A stretch of DNA of 64,000 nucleotides from Ferirhizobium litorale (GCA_030028905.1 JALDYZ010000017.1:1-64000); one strand, 5' to 3'. Positions 47,237-57,454 are shown, numbered from the stretch's first letter. Numbers and translations: made by a program. Notes: generated by a model not told the origin, from the sequence alone.

Positions 47237-49591
47237 GTGAAGAGAGAGCCGCGCGGACGAAACACGTTCAAGGACAAGCGATCCGGAAAGTCCGGTCGCG
47301 CGGAGGCTTCCGCGGGGTCGGCGGAAGACATGGTCATCATCCATGGCGAAGTGCCGCCGCGCGACGTGATCCTGCGCTTCATCGCCGAAAATCCGCAGAA
47401 AGCATCCAAGCGTGAAATCGCCAAGGCCTTCGGCTTGAAGGGCGAACACCGCGTGGAACTGAAGGAGGTTCTGCGCTCGCTTGAGGAAGACGGCCTGCTG
47501 CAGAAAAGCCGCAAGTCGCTGATCCGGCCGGGGGCGCTACCTCCCGTCACGGTGCTCGACATCACCACCCGCGACAAGGATGGCGAACTGATCGGCCGAC
47601 CGGCCGAATGGCCCGAGGAAGCGGGCGTGGCGCCAGCAGTCGCGATCCGCCAGTCATCCTCCGCACGTCGGGAAAAGACACCCACCGCCGGCCTCGGCGA
47701 TCGTGTGCTGGCAAAGATCTTCCCGGCCAAGGATCGGGCTGGCCCCGCCTACACGGCGCGCATCATCAAGGTCATCGACAAGCGGAAAACGGCGCAGCTC
47801 GGCGTGTTCCGCGAAACGCCGGGCGGCGGCGGCCGCCTGATGCCTATCGAGAAACGCGGCGAGGAGCTCGTCGTCGATCCCGACTTCACCGAGGGCGCCA
47901 AGGACGGTGACCTGGTCGAGGTCGAGGTTGCCCGTATCGGCCGCTTCGGGCTGGCTCGGGCCAAGGTACTTTCGATCGTCGGTTCTGTCGCCTCTGAAAA
48001 GGCGATCTCGATGATCGCCATCCATGCGCATGGCATTCCCTACATCTTCCCGCCGGCGGTGATTGCCGAGGCCGAAGCGGCGAAGCCCGCCACCATGGCA
48101 CACCGCGAAGACTGGCGGCACGTGCCGTTGATCACCATCGACCCGGCCGACGCCAAGGACCATGACGACGCGGTCTATGCCGAGATGGACCCCTCGCCCG
48201 ACAATCCGGGCGGCGTCATCGTCACTGTCGCGATCGCCGACGTATCCTTGTATGTGCGCACCGGCTCGGCCCTCGACCGCGAGGCGCTGAAGCGCGGCAA
48301 CTCCGTGTACTTCCCCGATCGCGTGGTGCCGATGCTTCCGGAACGCATCTCGAACGATCTCTGCTCGCTGCGCGAAGGCGTCGACCGCCCGGCGTTGGCT
48401 GTGCGCCTGGTCTTCTCCAAGGAAGGCCGCAAGGCGGGCCACACCTTCCACCGCATCATGATGAAGAGTGCTGCAAAGCTCTCCTACCAGCAGGCGCAGG
48501 CCGCCGTGGACGGCAATCCTGACGACAAGACCGGACCGCTGCTCGAGCCGATCCTGAGGCCGCTCTGGCACGCCTACGAGGTCATGACGCTCGGCCGCGA
48601 CCGCCGCCAGCCGCTCGAGCTCGACATGCCCGAGCGCAAGATACTGCTCCAGGACGACGGTACCGTGGACCGGGTCGTCGTGCCGCCGCGCCTCGATGCG
48701 CACAAGCTGATCGAGGAGATGATGATCCAGGCGAACGTCGCGGCCGCCGAGACTCTGGAGAAGAAGCGCCAGGTCCTGATCTATCGCATCCATGACGCGC
48801 CGTCCCTTGCCAAACAGGAGGTTCTGCGGGAGTTCCTGGGAACACTCGGACTGTCTCTGGCGCGCGGCAATCTTCGCTCCAACAGCTTCAACAGCGTGCT
48901 GGCACGAGCACTCGGCACGCCACACCAGATCATGGTCAACGAGATGGTGCTGCGTTCGCAGAGCCAGGCGATCTACAGCCCCGAGAACATCGGCCATTTC
49001 GGCCTGAACCTTCTCAAGTATGCGCATTTCACCTCACCCATCCGGCGCTACGCCGACCTTATCGTCCACAGGGCGCTGGTCGGATCGCTCGGCCTCGGAG
49101 AGGGTGGAATCACGCCGGAAGAAGAGGCGCAGCTCGACGACATCGCGGCCGAAATCTCCACCTTCGAACGCCGCGCCATGGCCGCCGAGCGCGAGACCGT
49201 CGACCGGCTTGTGGCCCATCATCTTGCCGGACGCATCGGGGAGGAATTCGACGGGCGGATCGGCGGTGTGACCAAGGCGGGGCTTTTTGTCGCTCTTCCG
49301 GACTATGGCGCCGACGGCTTCGTCCCTGTATCGACACTCGGCACCGACTACTTTGTCTACGACGAGGCGCACCAGGCGCTGACCGGAGAGAAAACCGGGC
49401 TCGGCTACCAGTTGGGTGACTCAGTCAAGGTGAAGCTGGCAGAAGCCGTGCCGCTGGCCGGTGCGTTGCGCTTCGAGATGCTGAGCGAGGGCCGCAAGAT
49501 GCCGACCGGCGTGCGCTCCTTCCACAAGGCGTCCCGCGGAGCCAAGGACAGGCGGCAGCCGGGCACGAGACCTCCACGCTCCCGGCGATAG
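47237..49591 (+). CDS. rnr: Ribonuclease R
   Basis: This 784-aa 3'-5' exoribonuclease degrades structured RNA. It has an N-terminal helix-turn-helix (SKREIAKAFGLKGEHRVELK), cold-shock-like domains, the RNB catalytic domain with Asp ligands in TIDPADAKDHDDAVYAEMD, the region AHFTSPIRRYADLIVHRALV, and a C-terminal S1 domain ending in a basic tail (RGAKDRRQPGTRPPRSRR). It starts with GTG 3 nt after topA, so the two are co-transcribed. Confidence 0.96.
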   Translation: MKREPRGRNTFKDKRSGKSGRAEASAGSAEDMVIIHGEVPPRDVILRFIAENPQKASKREIAKAFGLKGEHRVELKEVLRSLEEDGLLQKSRKSLIRPGALPPVTVLDITTRDKDGELIGRPAEWPEEAGVAPAVAIRQSSSARREKTPTAGLGDRVLAKIFPAKDRAGPAYTARIIKVIDKRKTAQLGVFRETPGGGGRLMPIEKRGEELVVDPDFTEGAKDGDLVEVEVARIGRFGLARAKVLSIVGSVASEKAISMIAIHAHGIPYIFPPAVIAEAEAAKPATMAHREDWRHVPLITIDPADAKDHDDAVYAEMDPSPDNPGGVIVTVAIADVSLYVRTGSALDREALKRGNSVYFPDRVVPMLPERISNDLCSLREGVDRPALAVRLVFSKEGRKAGHTFHRIMMKSAAKLSYQQAQAAVDGNPDDKTGPLLEPILRPLWHAYEVMTLGRDRRQPLELDMPERKILLQDDGTVDRVVVPPRLDAHKLIEEMMIQANVAAAETLEKKRQVLIYRIHDAPSLAKQEVLREFLGTLGLSLARGNLRSNSFNSVLARALGTPHQIMVNEMVLRSQSQAIYSPENIGHFGLNLLKYAHFTSPIRRYADLIVHRALVGSLGLGEGGITPEEEAQLDDIAAEISTFERRAMAAERETVDRLVAHHLAGRIGEEFDGRIGGVTKAGLFVALPDYGADGFVPVSTLGTDYFVYDEAHQALTGEKTGLGYQLGDSVKVKLAEAVPLAGALRFEMLSEGRKMPTGVRSFHKASRGAKDRRQPGTRPPRSRR

Positions 49592-49626
49592 CCGCGGCGA
49601 CAAAACGGGAGGAAGGATAGCAAGCC

Positions 49627-50082
49627 ATGACAAACGCACAAGACGGCCCTGTCGTCCGCTACGGAGGAGCAAGCCAGTCGGAGCGGCCGGTCGGCCGCTC
49701 GATCACGCGCGGCTTGCTCAATTCCTGTCCGGCTTGCGGCAGCGGCAAGCTCTTCCGGCAATTCCTGAAGCCGGTGGACCATTGCGCCGCCTGCGGCGAA
49801 GCGATGCATCATCAGCGCGCCGACGACCTGCCGCCCTACCTGGTCATCTTCGTGGTCGGACACGTGGCCGTCGGCGGCTTCATGATGACCGATCTCGTTT
49901 TCCCGATGTCGATCTGGCTGCAACTCGCCATCTGGGCGCCGCTGACGGCGCTAGCGGGCCTTGTCAGCATCCAGCCGATCAAGGGCGGCGTCATCGGCCT
50001 GCAATGGGCGCTACGAATGCATGGATTTGCCGGGGATGGAGACGAAGCGGCGGAAGCTGCCGGAGGAGACAACTGCGCATGA
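49627..50082 (+). CDS. DUF983-family membrane protein with zinc-ribbon start
   Basis: This 151-aa protein has two CxxC pairs (SCPACGSGKLF and HCAACGEAM) and two hydrophobic helices (YLVIFVVGHVAVGGFMM and WLQLAIWAPLTALAGLVSI). This is the DUF983 layout, a family of unknown function common in alphaproteobacteria. The stop overlaps the Nudix gene start (ATGA), so they are coupled. It lies between rnr and the Nudix gene. Confidence 0.88.
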   Translation: MTNAQDGPVVRYGGASQSERPVGRSITRGLLNSCPACGSGKLFRQFLKPVDHCAACGEAMHHQRADDLPPYLVIFVVGHVAVGGFMMTDLVFPMSIWLQLAIWAPLTALAGLVSIQPIKGGVIGLQWALRMHGFAGDGDEAAEAAGGDNCA

Positions 50083-50798
50083 CAGCCAGGGAGGCTGATA
50101 TCGCGGCCAACAAGGATGTGGCGGGAGCGGAAAGGAAGCCGGTCATCAGGCCCCGCGACGCCGCCTCGCTCATTTTGCTCGACCGGTCCGGCCCGCGCAT
50201 GCGCGTTCTCGTGGGGCTGCGCAGCAGCGGTCATGCCTTCATGCCGGATACCTATGTCTTTCCCGGCGGGCGTTGTGATCCCGGCGACCATGCCCTGCCC
50301 TATTCCAGCGATTTCCATCCGCTCGTCCTCGACAAGCTCGCATCGATCGAAAAAAACCGCAGGACGCCGCGCCGCTTGCGCGCGCTCGGCCTTGCGGCGA
50401 TCCGCGAACTGGAGGAGGAAACCGGAGTCGTCATCGGCGCGGACCAGGGCGTGGACAACAGGGGCGTCCGAAAAATAGCCGCCAACCTGTCCTGTCTTCG
50501 CTTCGTGGCGCGAGCCATCACACCGCCGCGCTACAATCGCCGTTTCGATGCCCGATTCTTCTGTACATTCGCCGACGAAGCCGGGATCGACCCTTCCGCC
50601 CTGCGCGCATCGCGGGAGTTGCACGATCTCCAATGGATCGAATTCGATAATATTTCTGACGTGAACATGCCGGATATAACGCAATGGATACTGGCCGACG
50701 TCGGCCGGCTTCTCCAACAGGATCCGTCCTTGCCGTACGGCCGTCCCGTATCGTTCTACTTCAATCGGCGCGGACAACACGTTCGCCTGAGCATCTAG
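50079..50798 (+). CDS. Nudix hydrolase with inserted segment
   Basis: This 239-aa protein starts at an ATG overlapping the DUF983 stop. It has FPGG at 61-64 and RELEEETG at 109-116, the second half of a Nudix box; the first half (Gx5E) is not canonical. About 45 residues lie between, including a Pro/Arg-rich part, as in the larger NUDT7/YfcD-like branch. The substrate is unknown (a nucleoside diphosphate derivative or CoA is typical). A longer upstream frame is not part of the gene. Confidence 0.86.
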   Translation: MTAREADIAANKDVAGAERKPVIRPRDAASLILLDRSGPRMRVLVGLRSSGHAFMPDTYVFPGGRCDPGDHALPYSSDFHPLVLDKLASIEKNRRTPRRLRALGLAAIRELEEETGVVIGADQGVDNRGVRKIAANLSCLRFVARAITPPRYNRRFDARFFCTFADEAGIDPSALRASRELHDLQWIEFDNISDVNMPDITQWILADVGRLLQQDPSLPYGRPVSFYFNRRGQHVRLSI

Positions 50799-50809
50799 GA
50801 AATAACTGC

Positions 50810-51994
50810 ATGTCGCAGCCGAAAAACGGCACGTCAGATCCGGCCGAGGATATCCATTGGCCCTCGCTCGTCGCTGCGATCTCCGCGATCACGGCCGTCG
50901 GGATCGCCATCGGTCTGGGATTGCCGCTTCTGAGCATCGTCCTTGAAAAGCGCGGCATCGCATCGACGCTCATCGGCCTCAACTCCGCCATGGCCGGGTT
51001 GGCAGCAATGGCGGCGGCGCCCATCACCACAAAGCTCGCGCACGACTACGGGGTTGCGCCAACGATGCTCTGGGCGGTGCTGATATCGGCCGTCAGTGCA
51101 CTCGGGTTCTACTATGCCGACGCGTTCTGGATGTGGTTTCCCCTGCGATTTGCGTTCCACGGCGCCACCACCACGCTTTTCATCCTTTCCGAATTCTGGA
51201 TCACGGCCGCCGCCCCCCCGCGGCGACGGGGGCTGGTTCTCGGTATCTACGGCACTGTTCTCGCCATGGGTTTTGCCACCGGCCCCCTGCTCTTCTCGGT
51301 CCTTGGCAGCGAAGGGATCCTACCTTTCCTCGTGGGCGCCGGCGCGATCCTGCTCGCGGCTATTCCGATCTTCATCGCGCGCGATGAAAGCCCGGTGCTC
51401 GGGGAAAGGCCGGAACTGCATTTCATGCGCTACATCTTCCTGGTTCCTGCAGCGACCGCAGCCGTGTTCGTCTTCGGTGCGGTCGAAGCCGGAGGCCTGG
51501 CGCTCTTTCCGATTTTCGCCACCCGAATCGGATTTTCCGAATCACATGCCGCCCTGCTGCTGACGATCATGGGGATCGGCAACATGATCTTCCAGATACC
51601 GCTCGGCATGATCTCGGACCGCATGCGCGACAAGCGCCCGATGCTGGGCATCATGGCTTTCGTGGGCTTCGTCGGCGCCCTGATGCTGCCATTCCTGGTT
51701 CACGACTGGTTCCTGATGGCCGTGGTCCTGCTGTTTTGGGGCGGCAGCGTCTCGGGCCTCTACACCGTGGGCTTGAGCCACCTGGGCTCGCGCCTGACCG
51801 GCGCCGACCTTGTTGCCGCCAATGCCGCATTCATCTTCTGCTATGCGGTCGGTACGGTCGCAGGTCCGCAGGTCATCGGCGCGTCGATCGATCTCTACGG
51901 CAATGATGGATTCGCATGGGCCATTGCCATGTTTTTCGGCCTGTTTGTGGTACTTTCGGCCCTCCGGCTGCTTTTCCGCCCAAAACGGGCTTGA
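50810..51994 (+). CDS. MFS transporter
   Basis: This 394-aa protein has 12 predicted hydrophobic helices and MFS-type loops, including [19 protein letters not shown] between helices 8 and 9. The substrate is unknown; the family includes drug and sugar exporters. The ATG at 50810 has AGGA at 9 nt. It follows the Nudix gene by 11 nt and precedes rpmG. Confidence 0.88.
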   Translation: MSQPKNGTSDPAEDIHWPSLVAAISAITAVGIAIGLGLPLLSIVLEKRGIASTLIGLNSAMAGLAAMAAAPITTKLAHDYGVAPTMLWAVLISAVSALGFYYADAFWMWFPLRFAFHGATTTLFILSEFWITAAAPPRRRGLVLGIYGTVLAMGFATGPLLFSVLGSEGILPFLVGAGAILLAAIPIFIARDESPVLGERPELHFMRYIFLVPAATAAVFVFGAVEAGGLALFPIFATRIGFSESHAALLLTIMGIGNMIFQIPLGMISDRMRDKRPMLGIMAFVGFVGALMLPFLVHDWFLMAVVLLFWGGSVSGLYTVGLSHLGSRLTGADLVAANAAFIFCYAVGTVAGPQVIGASIDLYGNDGFAWAIAMFFGLFVVLSALRLLFRPKRA

Positions 51995-52088
51995 CTTTTC
52001 GGGCACGATTTGTAGTTTCCGCGCAGATTTCGCCGTGGGCCGCGACTGGGCCGTCCACGGCTTCATTCTTCTTAGAGGCAGACTTACC

Positions 52089-52256
52089 ATGGCGAAAGCT
52101 ACCACCATCAAGATCAAGCTGCTGTCGACCGCCGACACCGGTACTTTCTACGTCACGACGAAAAACAGCCGTACGATGACCGAGAAGATGACCAAGACGA
52201 AGTATGACCCGGTCGTACGCAAGCATGTTGAATTCAAGGAAACGAAGATCAAGTAA
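52089..52256 (+). CDS. rpmG: 50S ribosomal protein L33
   Basis: This 55-aa ribosomal protein starts [20 protein letters not shown] and continues through [17 protein letters not shown]. It is the cysteine-free L33 form. It follows the MFS gene after 94 nt and is followed at once by a terminator. Confidence 0.97.
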   Translation: MAKATTIKIKLLSTADTGTFYVTTKNSRTMTEKMTKTKYDPVVRKHVEFKETKIK

Positions 52257-52282
52257 GATCTCGTTCCTTCTTTCGGAATGCG

Positions 52283-52313
52283 AAGCGCGTTGCTTACTGG
52301 CGGCGCGCTTTTT
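52283..52313 (+). terminator. Rho-independent terminator of rpmG
   Basis: AAGCGCG pairs with CGCGCTT around a 14-nt loop, followed by a T-run (TTTTTGCTT). It begins 26 nt after the rpmG stop. Confidence 0.78.
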
Positions 52314-52351
52314 GCTTGTGACGTGGTGGCAATCGAGTCAGTTGAGCCATT

Positions 52352-52395
52352 CCCCAAAATAAAAAGCGCCACATCCCTAACGGGAGGCGGCGCTT
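52352..52395 (-). terminator. Minus-strand terminator with no gene upstream
   Basis: Read on the minus strand, AAGCGCC pairs with GGCGCTT, with an inner TCCC-GTTA-GGGA helix, followed by TTTTTATTTT. No protein gene lies upstream on this strand before pleD, which has its own terminator. That points to a non-coding transcript. Confidence 0.68.
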
Positions 52396-52520
52396 CTTGA
52401 CGGGGGTCGGCCAGCATGCGGCCACGGCACGAGGAACCGCGATTGCTGCCTGCTAGCCGACCGACCCCACGATCCAGGAGATGCGGCGGACCTGAGCATC
52501 ATGGGGTAGATCTGTTCCTG
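52356..52520 (-). ncRNA. Candidate structured small RNA
   Basis: The minus strand carries a long imperfect stem (GGGGTCGG...CTAGCA with TGCTGGCCGACCCC, having a 4-nt TCGG bulge, at about 52404-52467) and ends in the U-rich terminator at 52352-52395. Upstream, GTTCC-GAACA-GGAAC forms a further small hairpin near 52511-52529. There is no convincing coding frame. The 5' end and promoter were not identified, so the boundaries are estimates. It does not match 6S RNA, tmRNA or SRP RNA that I recognise. Confidence 0.42.
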
Positions 52521-52922
52521 TTCGGAACGTATCTTGCTAATCACAAGTTCAAAACTGCGCGAAACCGGAAAAAAAATCAACAAATTCTTATGGGTGAAGC
52601 GTAACGGCGCGGTTTCATGGTTGATTTAGGCGCGACCCTGCGAACAGTGAAACGCACTCAATATTAGCGGTATCTGAACCTTCGCAAGCATCGACACCGC
52701 GGCAAACCAGTATAGCGTGCGATTTTGTTCGGCGGGACCTTGTTTTTGAGAACAATGCCTTGAGATCGTTTGCATATTATATATTTGAAATACGTAACTT
52801 TCATGTTGCACGCGAAACAAATTCCACGGTAGTTCGACCGCGTGATTGCATATCGACAGAGTTATCCTCATTTTCGGCATAAGTTGAAAATTCCATTTCC
52901 GCTAAAAATCTTCATAAAAACG
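52521..52922. other. A+T-rich gene-free stretch between the RNA candidate and pleD terminator
   Basis: About 400 nt, with a lower GC content than the rest of the window and stretches such as GCATATTATATATTTG. No frame has a good ribosome binding site or protein-like composition. It may hold the promoter of the candidate RNA. Confidence 0.45.
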
Positions 52923-52950
52923 AAAAAATCGACGGCATCTGCCGCCGATT
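52923..52950 (-). terminator. Rho-independent terminator of divK-pleD
   Basis: On the minus strand AATCGGCGGC pairs with GCCGTCGATT (one G-T pair) around AGAT, followed by TTTT. It starts 36 nt after the pleD stop. Confidence 0.85.
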
Positions 52951-52985
52951 CGAGGTTCGCTCGGGACGATTTCAGCAGTCCAGGG

Positions 52986-54359
52986 CTATGCCGCGGCGGC
53001 GACGACCCTATTGCGGCCCCGTCTCTTGGCTTCCATCAGCGCCTGGTCCGATTGCCGGAAAAGCTGCTCGGGGGTCGTCGCGCCGCCCTCGGTCGTGGCT
53101 ATGCCCATGGAAGCGGTCACCTCGATCGTCTTGCCGGACGAATTGATCGTGAATGGCTGCCCCTCGACAACCAGCCGCAGCCGCTCGGCCACGACGGTAG
53201 CCATCTCGCCCGTGGTATCGGGCATGACCACCACAAATTCCTCGCCGCCATATCGACATGCCAGGTCGGCGCCGCGCACTGTAGAGCGGATCCGTGACGC
53301 GAACTCGCGGATGACCGCGTCGCCGGCGTCGTGACCATAGGTGTCGTTGACCTGCTTGAAGCGGTCGATATCGGTGACGCAAATCGAAAGCGGACGACCG
53401 CGACGGACCGCGCGCTCGAACAGTACCTTCAGGTGCGTATCGAGATAGCGCCTGTTGTGCAGTCCGGTAAGCCCATCCGTCACCGCAAGCTCGATCGTTT
53501 GCTTCACATTGTCCCGCAGGCGATCATTGTAGCGCTTGCGGCGGATCTGGGTCAGGCTCCGGGCCGCTAGTTCGTTCGGATCGACCGGGCGGGTGACGTA
53601 GTCGTTCACGCCTAGATCCATGGCGCGAACGATCATCTCGTCGGCGCCCTGCTCGGCGATCAGCAGAACCGGCACGAAACGGGTCCGTTCAAGGGAGCGC
53701 AATTGCGAACACAGCCGCAGCGGGTCGTAGTCGTCGAAATTGCCATTGACGATCACCAGTTCGAACCTGTTCTCCGCCGCCTCGAACAGCGCCCCTTGCG
53801 GGTCCGACATCGCCGTGACCTCGGCAATCGGCTTCAGCGCCTTGATGAGACGCTCCTGGGAATTCGGCCGCCCGTCCACCAGCAAAATCCGCGGCGCGTC
53901 CTCATGGCTGCCTTCAGTGCCGCGCAGCAGCTCCTCGATGCCGATCGTCCGCGTCGTCTCGGCGCGCACACGCAGCTCGTCGCTCAGGTTCTTGAGGCGG
54001 ACAAGGCTCTTCACCCGCGATATCAACTGCAGATCATTGACGGGCTTGGTGAGGAAATCGTCGGCACCCGCCTTCAATCCGCGCACCCGATCCGATGGCT
54101 GGTCGAGCGCCGTGACCATGACGACCGGAATGTGCGCCGTGCGGGGATTGCTCTTCAACTGCTCACAGACTTCGAAGCCGTCCATTCCCGGCATCATCAC
54201 ATCGAGCAGGACCACATCGACCTGGGCGTGGCCACATATCGCGAGGGCGGACGGTCCATCATTTGCCGTCAAGACATCGAAATACTCCGCTAGAAGACGT
54301 ACCTCCAGCAAGCGGACATTTGCGGGTATGTCGTCAACCACCAAAATTCTAGCGCTCAT
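52986..54359 (-). CDS. pleD: Response regulator PleD, diguanylate cyclase
   Basis: This 457-aa protein makes cyclic di-GMP at the cell pole. It has REC1 with phospho-acceptor D53 (VVLLDVMMPGMDG), a degenerate REC2 (VIVNGNFDDYD, with Asn where Asp is expected) and a GGDEF domain with the active-site GGEEF and the product-inhibition site RGAD five residues before it. The ATG at 54359 has AGGA at 8 nt; a GTG six nt earlier is less likely. It lies 23 nt after divK in one operon. Confidence 0.96.
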   Translation of the reverse strand: MSARILVVDDIPANVRLLEVRLLAEYFDVLTANDGPSALAICGHAQVDVVLLDVMMPGMDGFEVCEQLKSNPRTAHIPVVMVTALDQPSDRVRGLKAGADDFLTKPVNDLQLISRVKSLVRLKNLSDELRVRAETTRTIGIEELLRGTEGSHEDAPRILLVDGRPNSQERLIKALKPIAEVTAMSDPQGALFEAAENRFELVIVNGNFDDYDPLRLCSQLRSLERTRFVPVLLIAEQGADEMIVRAMDLGVNDYVTRPVDPNELAARSLTQIRRKRYNDRLRDNVKQTIELAVTDGLTGLHNRRYLDTHLKVLFERAVRRGRPLSICVTDIDRFKQVNDTYGHDAGDAVIREFASRIRSTVRGADLACRYGGEEFVVVMPDTTGEMATVVAERLRLVVEGQPFTINSSGKTIEVTASMGIATTEGGATTPEQLFRQSDQALMEAKRRGRNRVVAAAA

Positions 54360-54382
54360 TGGCACTTTCCTGGAAAAGTAAT

Positions 54383-54754
54383 TCAGGCATCGCCGAGATA
54401 GGTTTTTATCGTCTCAATAAATTTCGGTACTGAAATGGGCTTGGAAACATAAGCCTCGCATCCACCCTGGCGTATCCGCTCCTCATCGCCCTTCATCGCG
54501 AAGGCGGTCACTGCGATCACCGGGATGACATGCAATTCGTCGTCTTCCTTCAGCCACTTGGTCACTTCGAGGCCGGATACTTCCGGAAGCTGGATGTCCA
54601 TCAGGATCAGGTCCGGCTTGTACTTGCGCGCCAGATCCAGCGCCTCCATGCCGTTGCGGGTCTGGATCGTCGCATAGCCCGACGCCTCGATGAGATCGCG
54701 GAAGAGCTTCATGTTGAGCTCGTTGTCTTCTACAATCATCACCTGCTTGGGCAT
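54383..54754 (-). CDS. divK: Single-domain response regulator DivK
   Basis: This 123-aa receiver domain has D53 ([13 protein letters not shown]), the Thr/Ala switch VIAVTAFAM and a conserved Lys in YVSKPIS. DivK is phosphorylated by DivJ and PleC and controls CtrA activity and asymmetric division in alphaproteobacteria. The ATG at 54754 gives the normal length; the longer frame to 54838 is not protein-like. It is the first gene of divK-pleD. Confidence 0.95.
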   Translation of the reverse strand: MPKQVMIVEDNELNMKLFRDLIEASGYATIQTRNGMEALDLARKYKPDLILMDIQLPEVSGLEVTKWLKEDDELHVIPVIAVTAFAMKGDEERIRQGGCEAYVSKPISVPKFIETIKTYLGDA

Positions 54755-54886
54755 GTCGAACTGTCCTTGCTTCCCGCCTTGCAACTGCCTTGAGAGCATA
54801 TAGATTTGCCGGCAGGTCGATTCCAAATTCCCCTCCATGCAACAGTAAGGGTATTTGGTTGAAAAAAAGGTAACTCGGTCATCGAC

Positions 54887-55195
54887 ATGCAGAGCTTTCC
54901 CAAATCCAGCAAACCTGCGCCTGCCGATCCGCAGGAAACAGCAATCGCAGTACTCGCCTGGCTTGCTAGTGAACCCGAGATGCTGAGCCGCTTCCTGGCG
55001 CTATCCGGGATCGAACCCGGCCAGATGAGGGGCGCCGTCAACGACCCGGGTTTTCTCGCCGGAATGCTCGACTTCCTCATGGCGCACGAACCGACATTGA
55101 TGGCGTTCTGCGCGGCAACGGAAACCTTGCCGGAAACGGTGGTCGCATCGTGGCAGCACTTTTCCGGACCCGGGCTCGATTCCGGAGTGTTCTGA
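54887..55195 (+). CDS. DUF3572-family protein
   Basis: This 102-aa soluble protein has the family core [40 protein letters not shown] and [17 protein letters not shown]. The function is unknown. It is divergent from divK, and the HAD-like gene begins 2 nt after its stop, so the two should be co-transcribed. Confidence 0.85.
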   Translation: MQSFPKSSKPAPADPQETAIAVLAWLASEPEMLSRFLALSGIEPGQMRGAVNDPGFLAGMLDFLMAHEPTLMAFCAATETLPETVVASWQHFSGPGLDSGVF

Positions 55196-55197
55196 AC

Positions 55198-55854
55198 ATG
55201 GCCGGCACGCCTGAACTCGCGCACATCCGCCTTGGCGATCGGCCGCTTGTGGTGTGCGACATCGACGAGGTCGTGCTCGAGTTCATATCGCCCTTCCAGG
55301 CCTATCTCCGCAATCGGCAATTCGAGCTCTTGCCGCGCTCTTTCATGCTCCATGGCAACATCTTCTCCCTGCTCGACGGATCCGAACCGGACGAAGCGGC
55401 GATGAAGGCGATGCAGGAGGATTTCTTCGCCAACCAGGACAAATGGCAGAAACCGGCGGTGCGCGCGGTCGAGACGCTGCGCGATCTTTCGGGCGATGCG
55501 GACGTGGTGTTCCTGACCGCCATGCCACCCCGCTACCAGAAGGTCCGCCGCACTCTTCTCGACCGCCTCGACCTCCCCTATCCGATGATCGCCACCGAGG
55601 AGGCCAAAGGACCGGTCGTCGAGGCGCTGCACCAGCGGCGACCTCTGCCGGTGGCGTTTCTCGATGACATCCAGCGAAACCTTCAATCCGTGCGCTCCCA
55701 TGTTCCCGACTGCCTGCTGGTCAGCCTGATGGCCAACGCCGATTTCCGGGCACTCGCCCCTGCGCCCACCGAGGGAATTGTCCAGGCTGCCGACTGGAGC
55801 GAAGCGAACAAGCTCATCCGCAACCATTTCCTGGGACAGGTTGTGCAGCGCTAG
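55198..55854 (+). CDS. HAD-superfamily-like hydrolase
   Basis: This 218-aa protein starts MAGTPELAHIRLGDRPLVVC and shows the HAD motif I DIDEVVLEF, motif II FLTAMPPR and motif III/IV VAFLDDIQRN. It should be a phosphohydrolase of unknown substrate. The start at 55198 lies 2 nt after the DUF3572 stop; a longer frame to 55150 overlaps DUF3572. Confidence 0.8.
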   Translation: MAGTPELAHIRLGDRPLVVCDIDEVVLEFISPFQAYLRNRQFELLPRSFMLHGNIFSLLDGSEPDEAAMKAMQEDFFANQDKWQKPAVRAVETLRDLSGDADVVFLTAMPPRYQKVRRTLLDRLDLPYPMIATEEAKGPVVEALHQRRPLPVAFLDDIQRNLQSVRSHVPDCLLVSLMANADFRALAPAPTEGIVQAADWSEANKLIRNHFLGQVVQR

Positions 55855-55936
55855 CCTCGGTTGCTCGTCTGCCCTTGAGACTCGCCACTATAGTGATTAA
55901 CGTGCAGATGTTCAATTTTTGTTCTCGCTGATCACC

Positions 55937-57217
55937 ATGGAAGCTGCCGCCAACCCCGGTTTCTGCCGCGATTGCCTGACCGACCAAACGGCCGGCCGGA
56001 CGCGATGCCGCGCCTGCGGCAGCCCGCGCCTCGCCTATCACAGTGAGCTCCATCAGTTGTCGCTGGCGCATATCGATTGCGATGCGTTCTATGCCTCGGT
56101 CGAAAAGCGCGACAATCCGGAGCTCGCCGACAAGCCTGTGATCATCGGGGGAGGAAAACGCGGCGTCGTCTCGACCGCCTGCTACATCGCCCGCATCCAC
56201 GGCGTGCGCTCGGCAATGCCGATGTTCAAGGCGCTCGAAGCCTGTCCGCAGGCCGTCGTCATCCGCCCCGACATGGAAAAATACAGCCGCGTCGGGCGCC
56301 AGGTGCGCCAGATGATGGAGGAACTCACGCCGCTGGTGCAGCCGCTCTCGATCGACGAGGCCTTTCTCGAACTGAAGGGGACTGAGCGTCTGCACCATGA
56401 ATCACCTGCACGCGTCCTCGCCCGGTTTGCCGCGCGCGTCGAGAAGGAAATAGGCATCACCGTTTCTGTCGGGCTTTCCTACTGCAAGTTCCTGGCGAAG
56501 GTGGCATCCGACCTGCAAAAGCCGCGCGGCTTTTCGGTCATCGGCCGCGAGGAGGCGTTGGGCTTCCTCGCCCCGCGTCCGGTGACGACGATCTGGGGCG
56601 TCGGCAAGGCATTCGCCGCGACACTCGAACGCGACGGCATCCGCACCATCGGCCAGTTGCAAACGATGGAAGAAGGCGACCTGATGCGCCGTTACGGAAC
56701 GATGGGCCAGCGGCTTTACCGGCTTTCGCGCGGCGATGACGAGCGCGAGGTTCATCTCAACGACGCGGCCAAGAGCGTCTCGGCGGAGACGACCTTCTTC
56801 GACGACATATCCCGCTACGACGACCTGGTGCCTCATCTTCGAACCTTGTCCGAGAAAGTGGCCTGGCGGCTCAAGAAGAGCAGCACGTCCGGCCAGACCG
56901 TCGTGCTGAAGCTCAAGACGGCCGATTTCAAGAGCCGCACCCGCAACAAGCGACTGGATGACCCCACACAATTGGCCGACCGGATATTCCGCACCGGCCT
57001 TGCCCTGCTCGAGAAGGAAGCCGACGGCACGAAGTTCAGGCTGATCGGCATCGGCGTCACTGACCTCGCCGATGCCGATCGCGCCGATCCGGCCGATCTG
57101 GTCGATGTACACGCAGGCCGACGGGCAGCCGCCGAAGCTGCCATGGACAAGCTCCGCGACAAGTTCGGCAAGAAGACCGTCGAAACCGGCTACACCTTCG
57201 GCAAGGGTCGTCGCTGA
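55937..57217 (+). CDS. dinB: DNA polymerase IV (Y family) with N-terminal zinc-ribbon
   Basis: This 426-aa error-prone polymerase bypasses DNA lesions. Before the polymerase core lies [20 protein letters not shown], two CxxC pairs that should bind zinc and are not in E. coli DinB. The core shows [46 protein letters not shown] and a C-terminal little-finger domain. The ATG at 55937 follows an in-frame TTG at 55919. It follows the HAD gene by 82 nt. Confidence 0.94.
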   Translation: MEAAANPGFCRDCLTDQTAGRTRCRACGSPRLAYHSELHQLSLAHIDCDAFYASVEKRDNPELADKPVIIGGGKRGVVSTACYIARIHGVRSAMPMFKALEACPQAVVIRPDMEKYSRVGRQVRQMMEELTPLVQPLSIDEAFLELKGTERLHHESPARVLARFAARVEKEIGITVSVGLSYCKFLAKVASDLQKPRGFSVIGREEALGFLAPRPVTTIWGVGKAFAATLERDGIRTIGQLQTMEEGDLMRRYGTMGQRLYRLSRGDDEREVHLNDAAKSVSAETTFFDDISRYDDLVPHLRTLSEKVAWRLKKSSTSGQTVVLKLKTADFKSRTRNKRLDDPTQLADRIFRTGLALLEKEADGTKFRLIGIGVTDLADADRADPADLVDVHAGRRAAAEAAMDKLRDKFGKKTVETGYTFGKGRR

Positions 57218-57454
57218 CACAAATACGATATGAATGTTGAAAAACATAACATTATGACGACTTTCTAAAACATAAGATCAGCATTGCGCGCCGCCTGTCT
57301 GAACTAGCGATCGACGTGCTTTCGTCGCAAGCAAGGACCCATTGCACATTTCATCCACGCAATTGCCAGCGCGGCGGATGCAGATGATTCAAAACTTCTT
57401 AAACCTGTCCGGATAATGCTCGATATCGTCTGTATCGCGCACCGGGTGAGTATC

